64,000 bases of DNA from Oscillospiraceae bacterium. Its GTDB lineage: Bacteria; Bacillota; Clostridia; Oscillospirales; Acutalibacteraceae. The notes below the pieces were generated by a model. The model searched no databases. It saw nothing but the letters and a program-made list of their open reading frames with translations, and was not told the origin of the DNA. Positions 49,357 to 58,356 of this stretch are shown in pieces (within the stretch, counting starts at the first letter, position 1; each line of letters opens with the position of its first letter). Location: the NCBI GenBank assembly GCA_003526845.1, contig DPVM01000005.1, positions 1-64,000 of the forward strand, read 5' to 3'. The translations under genes and the position numbers were made by a program.

Positions 49357-49385
49357 TTGATTTATTGAGTAAAATTATGTAAAAT
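49357..49385 (+). promoter_or_regulatory. promoter of the iron alcohol dehydrogenase gene
   Basis: TTGATT (49357-49362), 17 bp, TAAAAT (49380-49385). Confidence 0.65.
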
Positions 49386-49415
49386 GAAATAGAAAATATA
49401 TAAGGAGGAAATCAA

Positions 49416-50627
49416 ATGCTCTGGACTTTAAAGAAAATTTGGTACAGAATTTACCAAAATGTATTTAAAGTGGCAATGTGCTTTATGGATTGGTCGGAGC
49501 CCGAGCTTCTCGAAGGTGCAGGCTCTGTGCTTAAACTCCCCGAGTTCATCAAGAACAAAGGCATCAACAAAGTGCTTGTAGTTACAGACGGCGGACTTAT
49601 GGGCCTTCATTTGCTCGACCCTATGTTTGCAAAGCTTGACGAAGCAGGCGTTGAATATGTCGTTTATGACGGAGTTCAGCCAAACCCGACTATCCCGAAC
49701 ATTGAAGACTGCAAGGATATGTATATCCAAAACGGCTGTCAAGGCATCATTGCATTCGGCGGCGGTTCATCTATGGATTGTGCAAAAGCAGCCGGTGCAA
49801 GAGTTGTAAAGCCGAATCAGTCTGTTCGCGATATGCGCGGTCAGCTTAAAGTACATAAAAAATTGCCACCGTTTTTCGCAGTTCCGACAACTGCGGGCAC
49901 AGGCTCAGAAACAACAGTTGCTGCTGTTGTAACCGATCCCGAAACTCATGAGAAAAACGCAATCAACGATACTTGTCTTCGTCCCAAGTATGCTGTGCTT
50001 GACCCGGAACTTACCGTAGGTCTGCCACCACACATCACTTCGACAACAGGTATGGATGCCATGACTCATGCTGTTGAGGCTTATATCGGCCACAGCAACA
50101 CAAAGGACACACTCAGAGAGGCAGAGGTAGCAACCAAACTTATCCACGAAAACCTTGAAAAGGCTTACAACAACGGAAAAGACTTGGAAGCAAGAGGCAA
50201 TATGCTTAAAGGCTCATACTATGCAGGCCGTGCATTCACTCATGCATATGTAGGCTATGTTCACGCTATTGCTCACAACCTCGGTGGTCTTTACGGCACG
50301 CCGCACGGTCTTGCAAACGCTGTCATTCTCCCATATGTTCTTGATTATTACGGAGATGCCGCATATCCGCAGCTTGCAAAGCTTGCCGATATTATCGGAA
50401 TCACAACTCCGTCAATGTCAGTTGCCGAAAAGGGTAAGGCATTTATCGCCGAAATCCGCAGAATGAATAAGGCAATGAACATTCCTGAGAAGTTCGATAT
50501 GATTAAGGAGGAGGATATGCCGATTTTGGTTAAGCGTGCATTGAAAGAGGGCAACCCGCTCTATCCTGTTCCTAAAATTATGGATGCCAAGGATTGCGAA
50601 ACTGTAATTCGCACATTTATGGCATAA
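49416..50627 (+). CDS. iron-containing alcohol dehydrogenase
   Basis: The 403-residue type III dehydrogenase reduces aldehydes to alcohols with NAD(P)H, helping fermentation redox balance. NAD-binding IIAFGGGSSMDCAKA and FAVPTTAGTGSETTVAAVV are present, as are the metal ligands in THAVEAYIG and AIAHNLGGLYGTPHGLANA (His residues). An N-terminal extension of about 30 residues (LWTLKKIWYRIYQNVFKVAM) precedes the conserved start; similar extensions occur in some clostridial members. AAGGAGG lies 8 bp before the ATG. It is monocistronic. Ethanol, butanol and 1,3-propanediol type substrates are all possible. Confidence 0.93.
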   Translation: MLWTLKKIWYRIYQNVFKVAMCFMDWSEPELLEGAGSVLKLPEFIKNKGINKVLVVTDGGLMGLHLLDPMFAKLDEAGVEYVVYDGVQPNPTIPNIEDCKDMYIQNGCQGIIAFGGGSSMDCAKAAGARVVKPNQSVRDMRGQLKVHKKLPPFFAVPTTAGTGSETTVAAVVTDPETHEKNAINDTCLRPKYAVLDPELTVGLPPHITSTTGMDAMTHAVEAYIGHSNTKDTLREAEVATKLIHENLEKAYNNGKDLEARGNMLKGSYYAGRAFTHAYVGYVHAIAHNLGGLYGTPHGLANAVILPYVLDYYGDAAYPQLAKLADIIGITTPSMSVAEKGKAFIAEIRRMNKAMNIPEKFDMIKEEDMPILVKRALKEGNPLYPVPKIMDAKDCETVIRTFMA

Positions 50628-50642
50628 TTCATCTGATTTATT

Positions 50643-50677
50643 AAGCGCCTCGCCGTTTTTTCAGCCGGGCGCTTTTT
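50643..50677 (+). terminator. terminator of the alcohol dehydrogenase gene
   Basis: AAGCGCC pairs with GGCGCTT, with an inner GCCG-type extension, followed by TTTATTTTG. Confidence 0.7.
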
Positions 50678-50711
50678 ATTTTGCTTATTTATAGCATTTT
50701 TTGCGTCAATA

Positions 50712-50720
50712 TGATATAAT
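50712..50720 (+). promoter_or_regulatory. extended -10 promoter of the beta-galactosidase operon
   Basis: TGATATAAT, with no good -35 box. The -10 ends 16 bp before ATG 50737, and the leader contains GGTGATTA, the same layout as the PI-PLC-like gene. Confidence 0.6.
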
Positions 50721-50736
50721 CGGTTTGGTGATTAAT

Positions 50737-53700
50737 ATGATTTTTAAGGTAAAAAATAATAACTACAAAAATTTTGATATTTATAAAGAAAATGTTATGC
50801 AGCCGCGCTCGTATTTTATCCCTTTTTCATCTCTCGAGCAGGCAGGCGAAAACGATTTCAGAACAGAGCGCTACAATTCCTCAATGGTTGATGTGCTCAG
50901 CGGCGAGTGGGATTTTAAATATTACGACGCCGTTTCAAAGGTGCCTGACGAAATTGATATTGATTCGTTTGAGTTTGACAAGGTTACCGTTCCGTCGGTT
51001 TGGCAACACACCGGTTACGAAAAGCCGTATTATGTCAACGCGCGCTATCAGTTCACACCAAATCCACCCGAAATTCCCGAGGATTGCCCTGTCGGAATTT
51101 ATCATAAGGTCTTTTCGATTGATGATATTGACCTTAATTATACTCTCACATTTTTGGGCGTTGCAGGCTCGCTTGATGTTTTTGTAAACGGCAAATATGT
51201 CGGTTACAGCGAGGGCAGTCACAACACCTCCGAGTTTGAGATAAACGATTTTTTGACCGTGGGCGAAAATCATCTTATTGTCGTTGTTCACAAATTTTCA
51301 AACGGCACTTATCTTGAATGCCAGGATATGTTTAGGGATAACGGTATCTTCCGTGATGTTTATATAACTAAAACAACGGATAATTCAATCTATGATTTCA
51401 GAGCCGTTACAAAATACAACGGCGGCACAAGCTATTCACTTTCCGTTATTCCCGTGCTCAAAATTTCCGACGAGTGCGCGTTTGGCATTAATGTTATCCG
51501 TAACGGAGAGCTTGTTGCGTCCAAATCGGTTAATGTCAGTGAAAATAACATTGATAAAATTGAGTTCTCCGACCTCAAGGTAGAGGAGTGGAGCGCCGAA
51601 ATTCCAAATACATACCATCTTGTCATCACTCTTTCGCAGGGAGGCAATCTGATTGAGGTTATCAACAGACCGATAGGTTTTAAGCATATCAAAATCAACG
51701 GCAATGTGTTCACCTTTAACAATAAGGGCATCAAACTTCAGGGCGTTAATCATCACGATACGGACGCCAAAAACGGCTATGTTATGTCGGTTGACGATAT
51801 GGAGCGCGATGTTAAGATTTTTAAGGAATATAATGTAAACTGCGTGCGCACCTCGCACTATCCGCCCGACCCGATTTTTCTCGATTTGTGCGATGAATAC
51901 GGCGTTTATGTTGTCGATGAGGCTGATATAGAAACTCACGGCTGTCAAACCGAAATTCATAAGCCCGGCGCATGCTCTCATAATATCGAGTGGCAACCGA
52001 GATATTGGGACAGGGTTTACCGTATGTTTGAGCGCGACAAAAACCACGCATCAATCACTATGTGGTCGCTCGGTAATGAGGCTTGGGGCTATCTTAACCA
52101 GGATTATTGCTATGAGCAGTTGCGAAAACTCACTGCAATTCCGATTCATTATGAAAATGTTGTTTTGACAAAGCGATTTGCGTATGATGTCATTTCGCAG
52201 ATGTATCCGCATTTTAAAATGTATGAAAAAATTGCGCAGGGAAGCGGAATGCCGAAGAAATTTTATCAAAAGCCCTATTTTATGTGCGAATATGCGCACG
52301 CAATGGGGCTCGGCGCAGGCGAACTTGAAAGATATGTAATAGGCTTCCAAAATTCAGCAAATATGATGGGCGGCTGTATTTGGGAGTTTTGCGACCACGC
52401 AATTTATCACGAAAGCGGCAAGTATAAATATACTTACGGAGGTGACCACGGCGAGGAAAAGCATGACGGCAATTTCTGCGTTGACGGCTTGTTCTTCCCC
52501 GACAGAACGCCTCATTCAGGTGCGCTGCAGATGAAAAACTGCTATCGCCCGATAAGAGCAAAGATGCTTGACGGTAATAAAATCGAGTTTAAAAATCTCA
52601 ACTATTTCAAAACCGAGGAACTTACCGCCTCATATGAGATTATCGACAGCAAAACAGGCGATGTGTTCACAAACGGTGAATTTGAGCTTAAAATCGAGCC
52701 GCGCCGCACTCAAACGGAGCAAATTACACTTTCCGACCACGAAAAAGCAAATGAGCTGTTTGTTGTCATAAAATATTTTGACGGCGATTTTGAGGTTTCA
52801 GGAGAGCAACTGTATTTGGACACCGATATTATCGGCGGCTGTGAAATGACGCTTTTCGGATCAGATACCGCTCCATCGGTTACCATCAGCGAGAAAAAAC
52901 TGTTTATCAGACTTGATAACGGACAAATTATTTACAATACAAGAACGGGTGAGTTTGAAAGCTATTCGGTCGGCGGCAACGAGTTTATCAATACTGCTCC
53001 GTACGGCACTTCAACGGGATTCGGATTCAGCTTGTTCAGAGCACCGATTGACAATGATATGTATCTGCGCCTGAATTGGAACAGATTTAAGCTTGAAACC
53101 GAAACACTTTCGCTTGCAGGCAAAAAATCGCCTAAAGACTCTTACCGTATCGAAAACGGCGCAGTTGTTATAGAAAACGACTATATTGTTTCAACAATAA
53201 AATGCCGCCGTCTTGCAAAGATTCACACAAAATTCTCTGTTTTCGCAAACGGATTAGTCACTGTTGATGCAGAATGTGTTTCGGGCAAATTGATTATGTT
53301 TCTGCCGCGCTTCGGTCTCACATTTGAAATGCCGTCGCAGTACGATAATGTTGAATATTTCGGCTTAGGCGACAGACCGAACCTTGACGATTTCGATTGC
53401 CATGCATTGCTCGGAAGATATAAAACCAAAGTTGACGATATGAGAGAAAAATATATCAAACCGCAGGAATCCTCAATGCGCACCGGTGTTCGTTGGGCAG
53501 AGGTTACCGATGAAAACGGCAACGGCTTGCGATTTGAAAACAATTCGGCACCGTTCGTTTTCTCTGCTGACAAATTCACATCACAGCAGTGTGCAAAAGC
53601 GGCTCATCAGGAAGATTTGAAAATTTGTGACACAACATTTCTTCATTTTGACAGCTATCAGCTCGGCGCAGGTTCAAATGCTTGCGGACCGATGCCGTCC

Positions 53701-53772
53701 TTCAAAATGCACACACCAAAGAAAATGGACGCGCACATTATTATCAGCCCAATCGGCTCGACAGGTGATTAA
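50737..53772 (+). CDS. GH2 beta-galactosidase (LacZ-type)
   Basis: The 1011-residue protein has the full five-domain LacZ layout: an N-terminal jelly-roll (from FDIYKENVMQPRSYFIPF), two Ig-like domains, the barrel and the C-terminal super-sandwich (VDAECVSGKLIMFLPRFGLTFEMP, shown as SGKLIMFLPRFGLTFEMP). The acid/base is E448 (SLGNEAWG) and the nucleophile E518 (YFMCEYAHAMG). GVNHHDTDAKNGYVM is the LacZ-type barrel start. It has no signal peptide and is cytosolic. Substrates would be lactose or galactosyl-oligosaccharides. Start ATG 50737 follows GGTGATTA; the TTG at 50701 lies upstream of the promoter -10 box. acpS and nnr follow without a gap. Confidence 0.95.
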   Translation: MIFKVKNNNYKNFDIYKENVMQPRSYFIPFSSLEQAGENDFRTERYNSSMVDVLSGEWDFKYYDAVSKVPDEIDIDSFEFDKVTVPSVWQHTGYEKPYYVNARYQFTPNPPEIPEDCPVGIYHKVFSIDDIDLNYTLTFLGVAGSLDVFVNGKYVGYSEGSHNTSEFEINDFLTVGENHLIVVVHKFSNGTYLECQDMFRDNGIFRDVYITKTTDNSIYDFRAVTKYNGGTSYSLSVIPVLKISDECAFGINVIRNGELVASKSVNVSENNIDKIEFSDLKVEEWSAEIPNTYHLVITLSQGGNLIEVINRPIGFKHIKINGNVFTFNNKGIKLQGVNHHDTDAKNGYVMSVDDMERDVKIFKEYNVNCVRTSHYPPDPIFLDLCDEYGVYVVDEADIETHGCQTEIHKPGACSHNIEWQPRYWDRVYRMFERDKNHASITMWSLGNEAWGYLNQDYCYEQLRKLTAIPIHYENVVLTKRFAYDVISQMYPHFKMYEKIAQGSGMPKKFYQKPYFMCEYAHAMGLGAGELERYVIGFQNSANMMGGCIWEFCDHAIYHESGKYKYTYGGDHGEEKHDGNFCVDGLFFPDRTPHSGALQMKNCYRPIRAKMLDGNKIEFKNLNYFKTEELTASYEIIDSKTGDVFTNGEFELKIEPRRTQTEQITLSDHEKANELFVVIKYFDGDFEVSGEQLYLDTDIIGGCEMTLFGSDTAPSVTISEKKLFIRLDNGQIIYNTRTGEFESYSVGGNEFINTAPYGTSTGFGFSLFRAPIDNDMYLRLNWNRFKLETETLSLAGKKSPKDSYRIENGAVVIENDYIVSTIKCRRLAKIHTKFSVFANGLVTVDAECVSGKLIMFLPRFGLTFEMPSQYDNVEYFGLGDRPNLDDFDCHALLGRYKTKVDDMREKYIKPQESSMRTGVRWAEVTDENGNGLRFENNSAPFVFSADKFTSQQCAKAAHQEDLKICDTTFLHFDSYQLGAGSNACGPMPSFKMHTPKKMDAHIIISPIGSTGD

Positions 53773-54081
53773 ATGAAAATCGGAACGGATATAGTCAAAA
53801 TTTCAAGAATTGAAAAAAGTATAGAGTCCGAATCGTTTCTCTCGGGTGTTTATACCGATGAGGAGCGTGCATATTGCAAAAGCGCCCAAAGTTTTGCAGG
53901 CATTTTTGCCGCAAAAGAGGCTTATTTGAAAGCGCTCGGCGTCGGTATCGACAGGCGCCTCAACACAATAAAAATTTCACACGATGACAAGGGTAAGCCC
54001 TATATTGTGGGTGTTTCGGATTCTGATTTAAGCATATCGCACGATGGCGATTATGCAATTGCGACGGTGATTTTATGTTGA
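53773..54081 (+). CDS. acpS: holo-[acyl-carrier-protein] synthase
   Basis: AcpS transfers 4'-phosphopantetheine from CoA to the carrier protein of fatty acid synthesis. The 102-residue protein is on the short side but has both motifs: KIGTDIVKISRIE with the metal-binding Asp, and FAAKEAYLKALGVGI with the Glu and Lys. It ends LSISHDGDYAIATVI. Its ATG follows the GH2 stop directly, and its end overlaps nnr by 7 bp; acpS-nnr is a common bacterial pairing. Confidence 0.96.
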   Translation: MKIGTDIVKISRIEKSIESESFLSGVYTDEERAYCKSAQSFAGIFAAKEAYLKALGVGIDRRLNTIKISHDDKGKPYIVGVSDSDLSISHDGDYAIATVILC

Positions 54082-55589
54082 TTTTAACACCAAATGAAAT
54101 AAGAACGGTCGAAAATCGCTGTTTTGAGCGCTATTCGACCGAGGCAGAGTTAATGCTGCGCGCAGGCACTGCTTGTTTTAACGAAATCGTTAAAAAATAC
54201 GATGTCGTCGGCAAAAGCTTTGCCGTGCTTTGCGGAAACGGCAAAAATGCCGGCGACGGCTTTGTTATCGCACGCCTTCTTTATTGTGCAGGCGCGGATG
54301 TCAAAATCGTAATTTGCGACAAAATGCCTCAAATCGCAGAGCCGATTATGTATTTTGAGCAGGCGAAAAAAAGCGGCGTACCGTTCGAGGTATTCGACAA
54401 AAGCAACCTTAACGTCGATTATATAGTTGATACAATGTTCGGCATCGGTTTTCACGGCGAGCCGCGCGCTCCGTTCGATTTCATTTTTGAATGTGTATCA
54501 AAGAGCAACGCAACGGTTATTTCTGTTGATACGCCGAGCGGCACAAATGCCGAAAACGGCGCTGTCTGCAAAAATTGCGTGCGTGCCGATTTTACAATCG
54601 CAATTTCAACGCTCAAATATTGTCATGTTCTGCCGCCTGCAAACGAGTATTGCGGCGACACAACGGTTGTTGACATCGGCATTCCGAGCGATTGCTATGA
54701 CATCGGCTATGCCGAAACAATTTCGCTCGGCAAACCCGGTGACTGCGAAAAAATTACTTTGCCGCGCAGAAATAAAAATTCAAACAAGGGCATATTCGGT
54801 CATCAGCTCAATATTTGCGGCAGTTATAAAATGTTCGGAGCGGCTGTGATTTGCGCAAAGGCGGCAATAAAAAGCGGCGTCGGTCTTGTCAAAGCAGTGT
54901 TGCCGACAAGCGCATATCCGCTTGCTGCAGCTCATCTTGTTCAGCCGATTTTTTCACCGCTTGCCCAAACAGAGCACGGCACACTCTCCGCGGACTCAGT
55001 AAGTGACATTTTGCCTGATTTTGATTGGGCAGACAGCATTGCACTCGGTTGCGGATTGGGCGTTAATGAAGATACTGTCAAAATCACCGATTTTGTTTTA
55101 AAAAATGCAAAATGTCCCGTCATACTTGACGCCGATGGTATAAATTGCGTAAAATCGCGCATATCTATTTTTAAGGAGATTAAGGCGCCTGTTGTTCTCA
55201 CGCCTCATCCGGCAGAGATGGCAAGGCTCGTATCCAAAACAGTTGCCGAGGTTCAGGCTGACAGAATCGGCGTTGCAAAAGCATTTGCGGCGCAAAACAA
55301 TGTCATCGTTGTTCTCAAAGGCGCAAACACTGTGGTTACGGACGGAGAAAGGGTGTTTGTAAATCTTACCGGCAATCCCGCAATGGCTATGGGAGGAACC
55401 GGGGATATGCTCACCGGCATTATTGCATCGCTTACCGCACAGGGTGTCAGCCCATTTGAAGCGGCGGCGGCAGGCGTGTATATTCACGGCTTGTGCGGCG
55501 ACAGAGCCGCGACAAAAATAAGCATGCGAGGAATTACTGTTGACGATATGACAGAACAGTTAGGCACTTTAATGTCCGAATTTGAATAA
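54075..55589 (+). CDS. nnr: bifunctional NAD(P)H-hydrate epimerase/dehydratase
   Basis: Nnr repairs hydrated NADH and NADPH. Residues about 1-215 form the epimerase domain (LCGNGKNAGDGFVIARLL, DTMFGIGFHGEPRAPF, VISVDTPSGTNAE) and about 225-500 the ADP-dependent dehydratase of the ribokinase fold (GHQLNICGSYKMFGAAVICAKAA as ICGSYKMFGAAVICAKAA, VVLTPHPAEMARL, NPAMAMGGTGDMLTGIIA). The 504-residue length is typical. The start overlaps acpS by 7 bp. Confidence 0.96.
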   Translation: MLILTPNEIRTVENRCFERYSTEAELMLRAGTACFNEIVKKYDVVGKSFAVLCGNGKNAGDGFVIARLLYCAGADVKIVICDKMPQIAEPIMYFEQAKKSGVPFEVFDKSNLNVDYIVDTMFGIGFHGEPRAPFDFIFECVSKSNATVISVDTPSGTNAENGAVCKNCVRADFTIAISTLKYCHVLPPANEYCGDTTVVDIGIPSDCYDIGYAETISLGKPGDCEKITLPRRNKNSNKGIFGHQLNICGSYKMFGAAVICAKAAIKSGVGLVKAVLPTSAYPLAAAHLVQPIFSPLAQTEHGTLSADSVSDILPDFDWADSIALGCGLGVNEDTVKITDFVLKNAKCPVILDADGINCVKSRISIFKEIKAPVVLTPHPAEMARLVSKTVAEVQADRIGVAKAFAAQNNVIVVLKGANTVVTDGERVFVNLTGNPAMAMGGTGDMLTGIIASLTAQGVSPFEAAAAGVYIHGLCGDRAATKISMRGITVDDMTEQLGTLMSEFE

Positions 55590-55602
55590 TTGGACTGATT
55601 TT

Positions 55603-56079
55603 TTGAAAAGAATAATACCGCTCGCTTTTGCACTTGTCCTCCTTGCAGGCTGTGCGCAAAAGCATTATACCCCTGCTGTAAGCACTGATTTTAATATAAG
55701 TGCAGTGTATTCGGCGGGGGATTTTTCGTGCTCCTGCACGGTCAAAATGAAAAACAATGCCGTCACCGTCACTGCGCTTTCTGGCAAGGCAAAGGGCACC
55801 GCAATTACATATGACGGCAAAAATACCTCCTTTTCTCTCAACGGCACAATGCAAAAGGTTATTTCTGCCGCCGAAACGCCGCCCAAAAATCCGGCAAAAC
55901 TGCTTTACACCGTTTTTTCGTCACTCAAAGATTGCGAAAATATTAAGGTTGTCGATAATAAATATAACTATGTCGGTCAGATGGAGGTCGGCTCTTTTTT
56001 GCTTGTTCAGCGTGTGGAAGACAACAAATATGAGTCGGTTTATATAGCCGATTCCGACATCAAATTTGAATTTGTATAA
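55603..56079 (+). CDS. small lipoprotein of unknown function
   Basis: The protein (158 residues from a TTG at 55603) has a clear lipoprotein signal: KRIIPLAFALVLLAGC with lipobox LAGC. An outer domain of about 140 residues follows, rich in beta strands (FSCSCTVKMKNNAVTVTAL, YVGQMEVGSFLLVQR), with three further Cys. I recognise no family. The frame opens at another TTG (55582), which would put seven extra polar residues before the signal; 55603 gives the more normal signal peptide. No strong ribosome site is seen for either, so translation may depend on coupling to nnr, whose stop is 13 bp upstream. Confidence 0.65.
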   Translation: MKRIIPLAFALVLLAGCAQKHYTPAVSTDFNISAVYSAGDFSCSCTVKMKNNAVTVTALSGKAKGTAITYDGKNTSFSLNGTMQKVISAAETPPKNPAKLLYTVFSSLKDCENIKVVDNKYNYVGQMEVGSFLLVQRVEDNKYESVYIADSDIKFEFV

Positions 56080-56086
56080 TTTTTTC

Positions 56087-56115
56087 TTGCCTATACGGCG
56101 ATATTGTGGTAAAAT
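56087..56115 (+). promoter_or_regulatory. promoter of the AGCS symporter gene
   Basis: TTGCCT (56087-56092), 17 bp, TAAAAT (56110-56115). The leader is about 35 nt, so there is no room for a glycine riboswitch. Confidence 0.65.
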
Positions 56116-56159
56116 ATTCTTCATATTTTAATAAATTTCGACAGAAAAGAGGAAAAATT

Positions 56160-57623
56160 ATGCAGTTTGCAACAATGGCATTGTCGATTAACGACATTAT
56201 TACCAAGGTCGATGACTGGGTATGGGGCTGGGTTTTGATTGTCCTTATCCTTGCGGCAGGAGTTTGGCTCACAGTCAGAACAGGTTTTGTTCAGGTTCGC
56301 CATATTGGCAAAGCACTTAGGTTTATGGTTAAAAACGAGGATGACGGCGACGGCGAGGTAACTTCATTCGGTGCGCTTTGCACGGCTCTTTCGGCTACAA
56401 TCGGCACCGGCAATATCGTCGGCGTTGCAACGGCTATTTGCCTCGGCGGACGCGGAGCTTTGTTTTGGATGATTGTTGCCGCTTTCTTCGGCATGGCTAC
56501 AAAATACAGCGAGGGATTTCTTGCTATTAAGTACCGTGAGAAAAAGGACGAGGGTCACTACCTCGGCGGTCCGTTCTATTATATTGAAAAAGGTATGGGC
56601 AAAAAATGGAAATGGCTTGCAAAACTTTTTGCTTTCTTCGGCGTGCTTGTAGGTCTTTTCGGAATCGGCACATTCACTCAAATCAACGGTATTACAAGTG
56701 CCGTTAATGCATTCTTTGACCCTGAGGCTTCTCATGTTGCATTTTCTATGGGCGAGCACAGTTTTACTTGGGCAACTGTTGTCAGCGGTATTGTTATCAC
56801 TGTATTTGCAGCCCTCGTAATTATTGGCGGCATCAAGCGTATTGCAAAGGTGTCGCAGGTAATTGTTCCGTTTATGGCAATCACCTATGTTGTTGTAGTT
56901 CTCATAATTGTTTTTACAAATATCAAGTCAATTCCGAGCGCAATTGCGAGCATTTTCGAATTTGCATTCACCAAAGAGGCTATTACCGGTGCCGGCGTCG
57001 GAATTACGCTTAAGGTTGCAATGCAAAAGGGTATCGGCAGAGGTATTTTCTCAAACGAGGCAGGTCTCGGCTCTGCTCCTATTGCTGCTGCTGCCGCTAA
57101 AACAAAGGATGCCGTTCGTCAGGGTCTTGTTACGATGACAGGCACATTTATCGACACAATCGTTATTTGCACATTGACAGGTCTTTCAATCGTTGTTACC
57201 GATGCAGATACAATGTTTAAAGAAGGCGCTGTCGAGGGTGTTAATATTACAACAATCGCTTGGCAGAGAGGCTTGCCGTGGGGCGAAAATGTTTCGGCAT
57301 TTATTTTGATGATGTGTCTTGCATTCTTTGCATTCACAACAATTCTCGGCTGGGACTATTACAGCGAGCGTTGCCTTGAATATCTTGCAGGCTCACACAA
57401 ACCTGTTAAGGTGTATCGCTATATTTACATTTTGGCTGTTGCAATCGGTCCTTATATGACAGTTTCTGCCGTATGGAACATTGCCGATATTTGCAACGGA
57501 CTTATGGCTTTTCCAAACCTCATTGCGTTGTTTGCGCTTTCGGGAGTTGTCGGAAAAGAAACAAAAGCATATTTTGCTAAAAAGAATCACGATTTAAAGG
57601 AACTTTCGAGAGAACATAAATAA
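56160..57623 (+). CDS. alanine/glycine:cation symporter
   Basis: The 487-residue protein of the AGCS family imports alanine or glycine with sodium or protons. About 10-11 helices are visible, and the signatures FGALCTALSATIGTGNIVGVAT (as TALSATIGTGNIVGVAT), MATKYSEGFLAIKYR and GIGRGIFSNEAGLGSAPIAAA are intact. It ends with a charged cytoplasmic tail. AAAAGAGGA precedes ATG 56160; the longer frame from 56106 includes the promoter -10 box. It is followed 18 bp later by a cysteine-peptidase-like gene. Confidence 0.95.
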   Translation: MQFATMALSINDIITKVDDWVWGWVLIVLILAAGVWLTVRTGFVQVRHIGKALRFMVKNEDDGDGEVTSFGALCTALSATIGTGNIVGVATAICLGGRGALFWMIVAAFFGMATKYSEGFLAIKYREKKDEGHYLGGPFYYIEKGMGKKWKWLAKLFAFFGVLVGLFGIGTFTQINGITSAVNAFFDPEASHVAFSMGEHSFTWATVVSGIVITVFAALVIIGGIKRIAKVSQVIVPFMAITYVVVVLIIVFTNIKSIPSAIASIFEFAFTKEAITGAGVGITLKVAMQKGIGRGIFSNEAGLGSAPIAAAAAKTKDAVRQGLVTMTGTFIDTIVICTLTGLSIVVTDADTMFKEGAVEGVNITTIAWQRGLPWGENVSAFILMMCLAFFAFTTILGWDYYSERCLEYLAGSHKPVKVYRYIYILAVAIGPYMTVSAVWNIADICNGLMAFPNLIALFALSGVVGKETKAYFAKKNHDLKELSREHK

Positions 57624-57641
57624 TAAAATTCGGGTGATATT

Positions 57642-58238
57642 ATGAAACAAATATTGCCGTATTTCAACATTGGCTCGTCCTTTGGCGGAAATCAGGATTG
57701 GTTCAGGGATATTTCAATGCGAGGCGGCGGTTGTGCCGCAGTCACAGCGATTGAGGTTTGCATCTATCTTGATTTATACAAAGGCGCGAGCCTTTGTCCT
57801 TTTGATGCAAGAACGGTTGATAAAAATGATTTTCTTGCATTCGGCAAAATAATTAAGCCATATTTGCGCCCGCGCCTGAGCGGAATAGACACGCTTGATA
57901 TTTATATCGACGGATTCGGCGATTATTTAAAATCAAAAAATGCCGCCGTGTCGATTTCGGGTGTCGAGGGAGATACACCGTATTTTGAGGCAGTTGCAGC
58001 TTTGAAAGAACAGATTGACTCCGGCTATCCTGTACCGTATCTTAATTTACACCATAAGGATAAGCGGTTTAAGGATTATGAGTGGCATTGGTTTATGATA
58101 AACGGTTATGAGGATTCTGCAAACGGTGTTTTTGTCCGTGCGTCAAATTACAGCGATTACGAATGGCTTGATTTTTCTGCTTTGTATAACACCGGTTGTG
58201 ACAAAAAAGGCGGACTTATCATTATAAAAACTGAATAA
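57642..58238 (+). CDS. possible papain/C39-like cysteine peptidase-fold protein
   Basis: The 198-residue protein has no signal or membrane segment and no family I can name with certainty. SFGGNQDWFRDISMRGGGCAAVTAIEVC places a Cys (about residue 31, RGGGCAAVTAIE) at the start of a helix, as in papain-like and C39 peptidases. A His follows in YEWHWFMINGYED (about 145-157), then VRASNYSDYEWLDF with an Asn/Asp candidate. This is the C-H-N order of that fold. Closely similar hypothetical proteins with FGGNQ/D-W and GGCAAVTA are, to my memory, common in clostridia. It lies 18 bp after the symporter, so it may process peptides or amides whose alanine or glycine is handled by that transporter; this is inference. 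Confidence 0.6.
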   Translation: MKQILPYFNIGSSFGGNQDWFRDISMRGGGCAAVTAIEVCIYLDLYKGASLCPFDARTVDKNDFLAFGKIIKPYLRPRLSGIDTLDIYIDGFGDYLKSKNAAVSISGVEGDTPYFEAVAALKEQIDSGYPVPYLNLHHKDKRFKDYEWHWFMINGYEDSANGVFVRASNYSDYEWLDFSALYNTGCDKKGGLIIIKTE

Positions 58239-58247
58239 AAAAATTCT

Positions 58248-58282
58248 AAGCTGCGATTTTTTCAAAATTCCGCGGCTTTTTT
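58248..58282 (+). terminator. terminator of the symporter operon
   Basis: AAGCTGCG pairs with CGCGGCTT (one G-U) around a T/A-rich loop, followed by a T run. Confidence 0.8.
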
Positions 58283-58293
58283 AACGAAAAATA

Positions 58294-58322
58294 GTGACAA
58301 ATCAAATTCATTATTGTATAAT
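58294..58322 (+). promoter_or_regulatory. promoter of the GH3 gene
   Basis: GTGACA (58294-58299), 17 bp, TATAAT (58317-58322). The GTG of this -35 box opens the longer reading frame of the GH3 gene, which argues against that start. Confidence 0.7.
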
Positions 58323-58356
58323 ATTTTTGCGTAAAATTTATGAAAAGGAGATTGTT

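Noticed and set aside
56116..56159. Glycine riboswitch before the alanine/glycine symporter
   Set aside because: Only about 35 nt of leader is available and no aptamer-like sequence is present.
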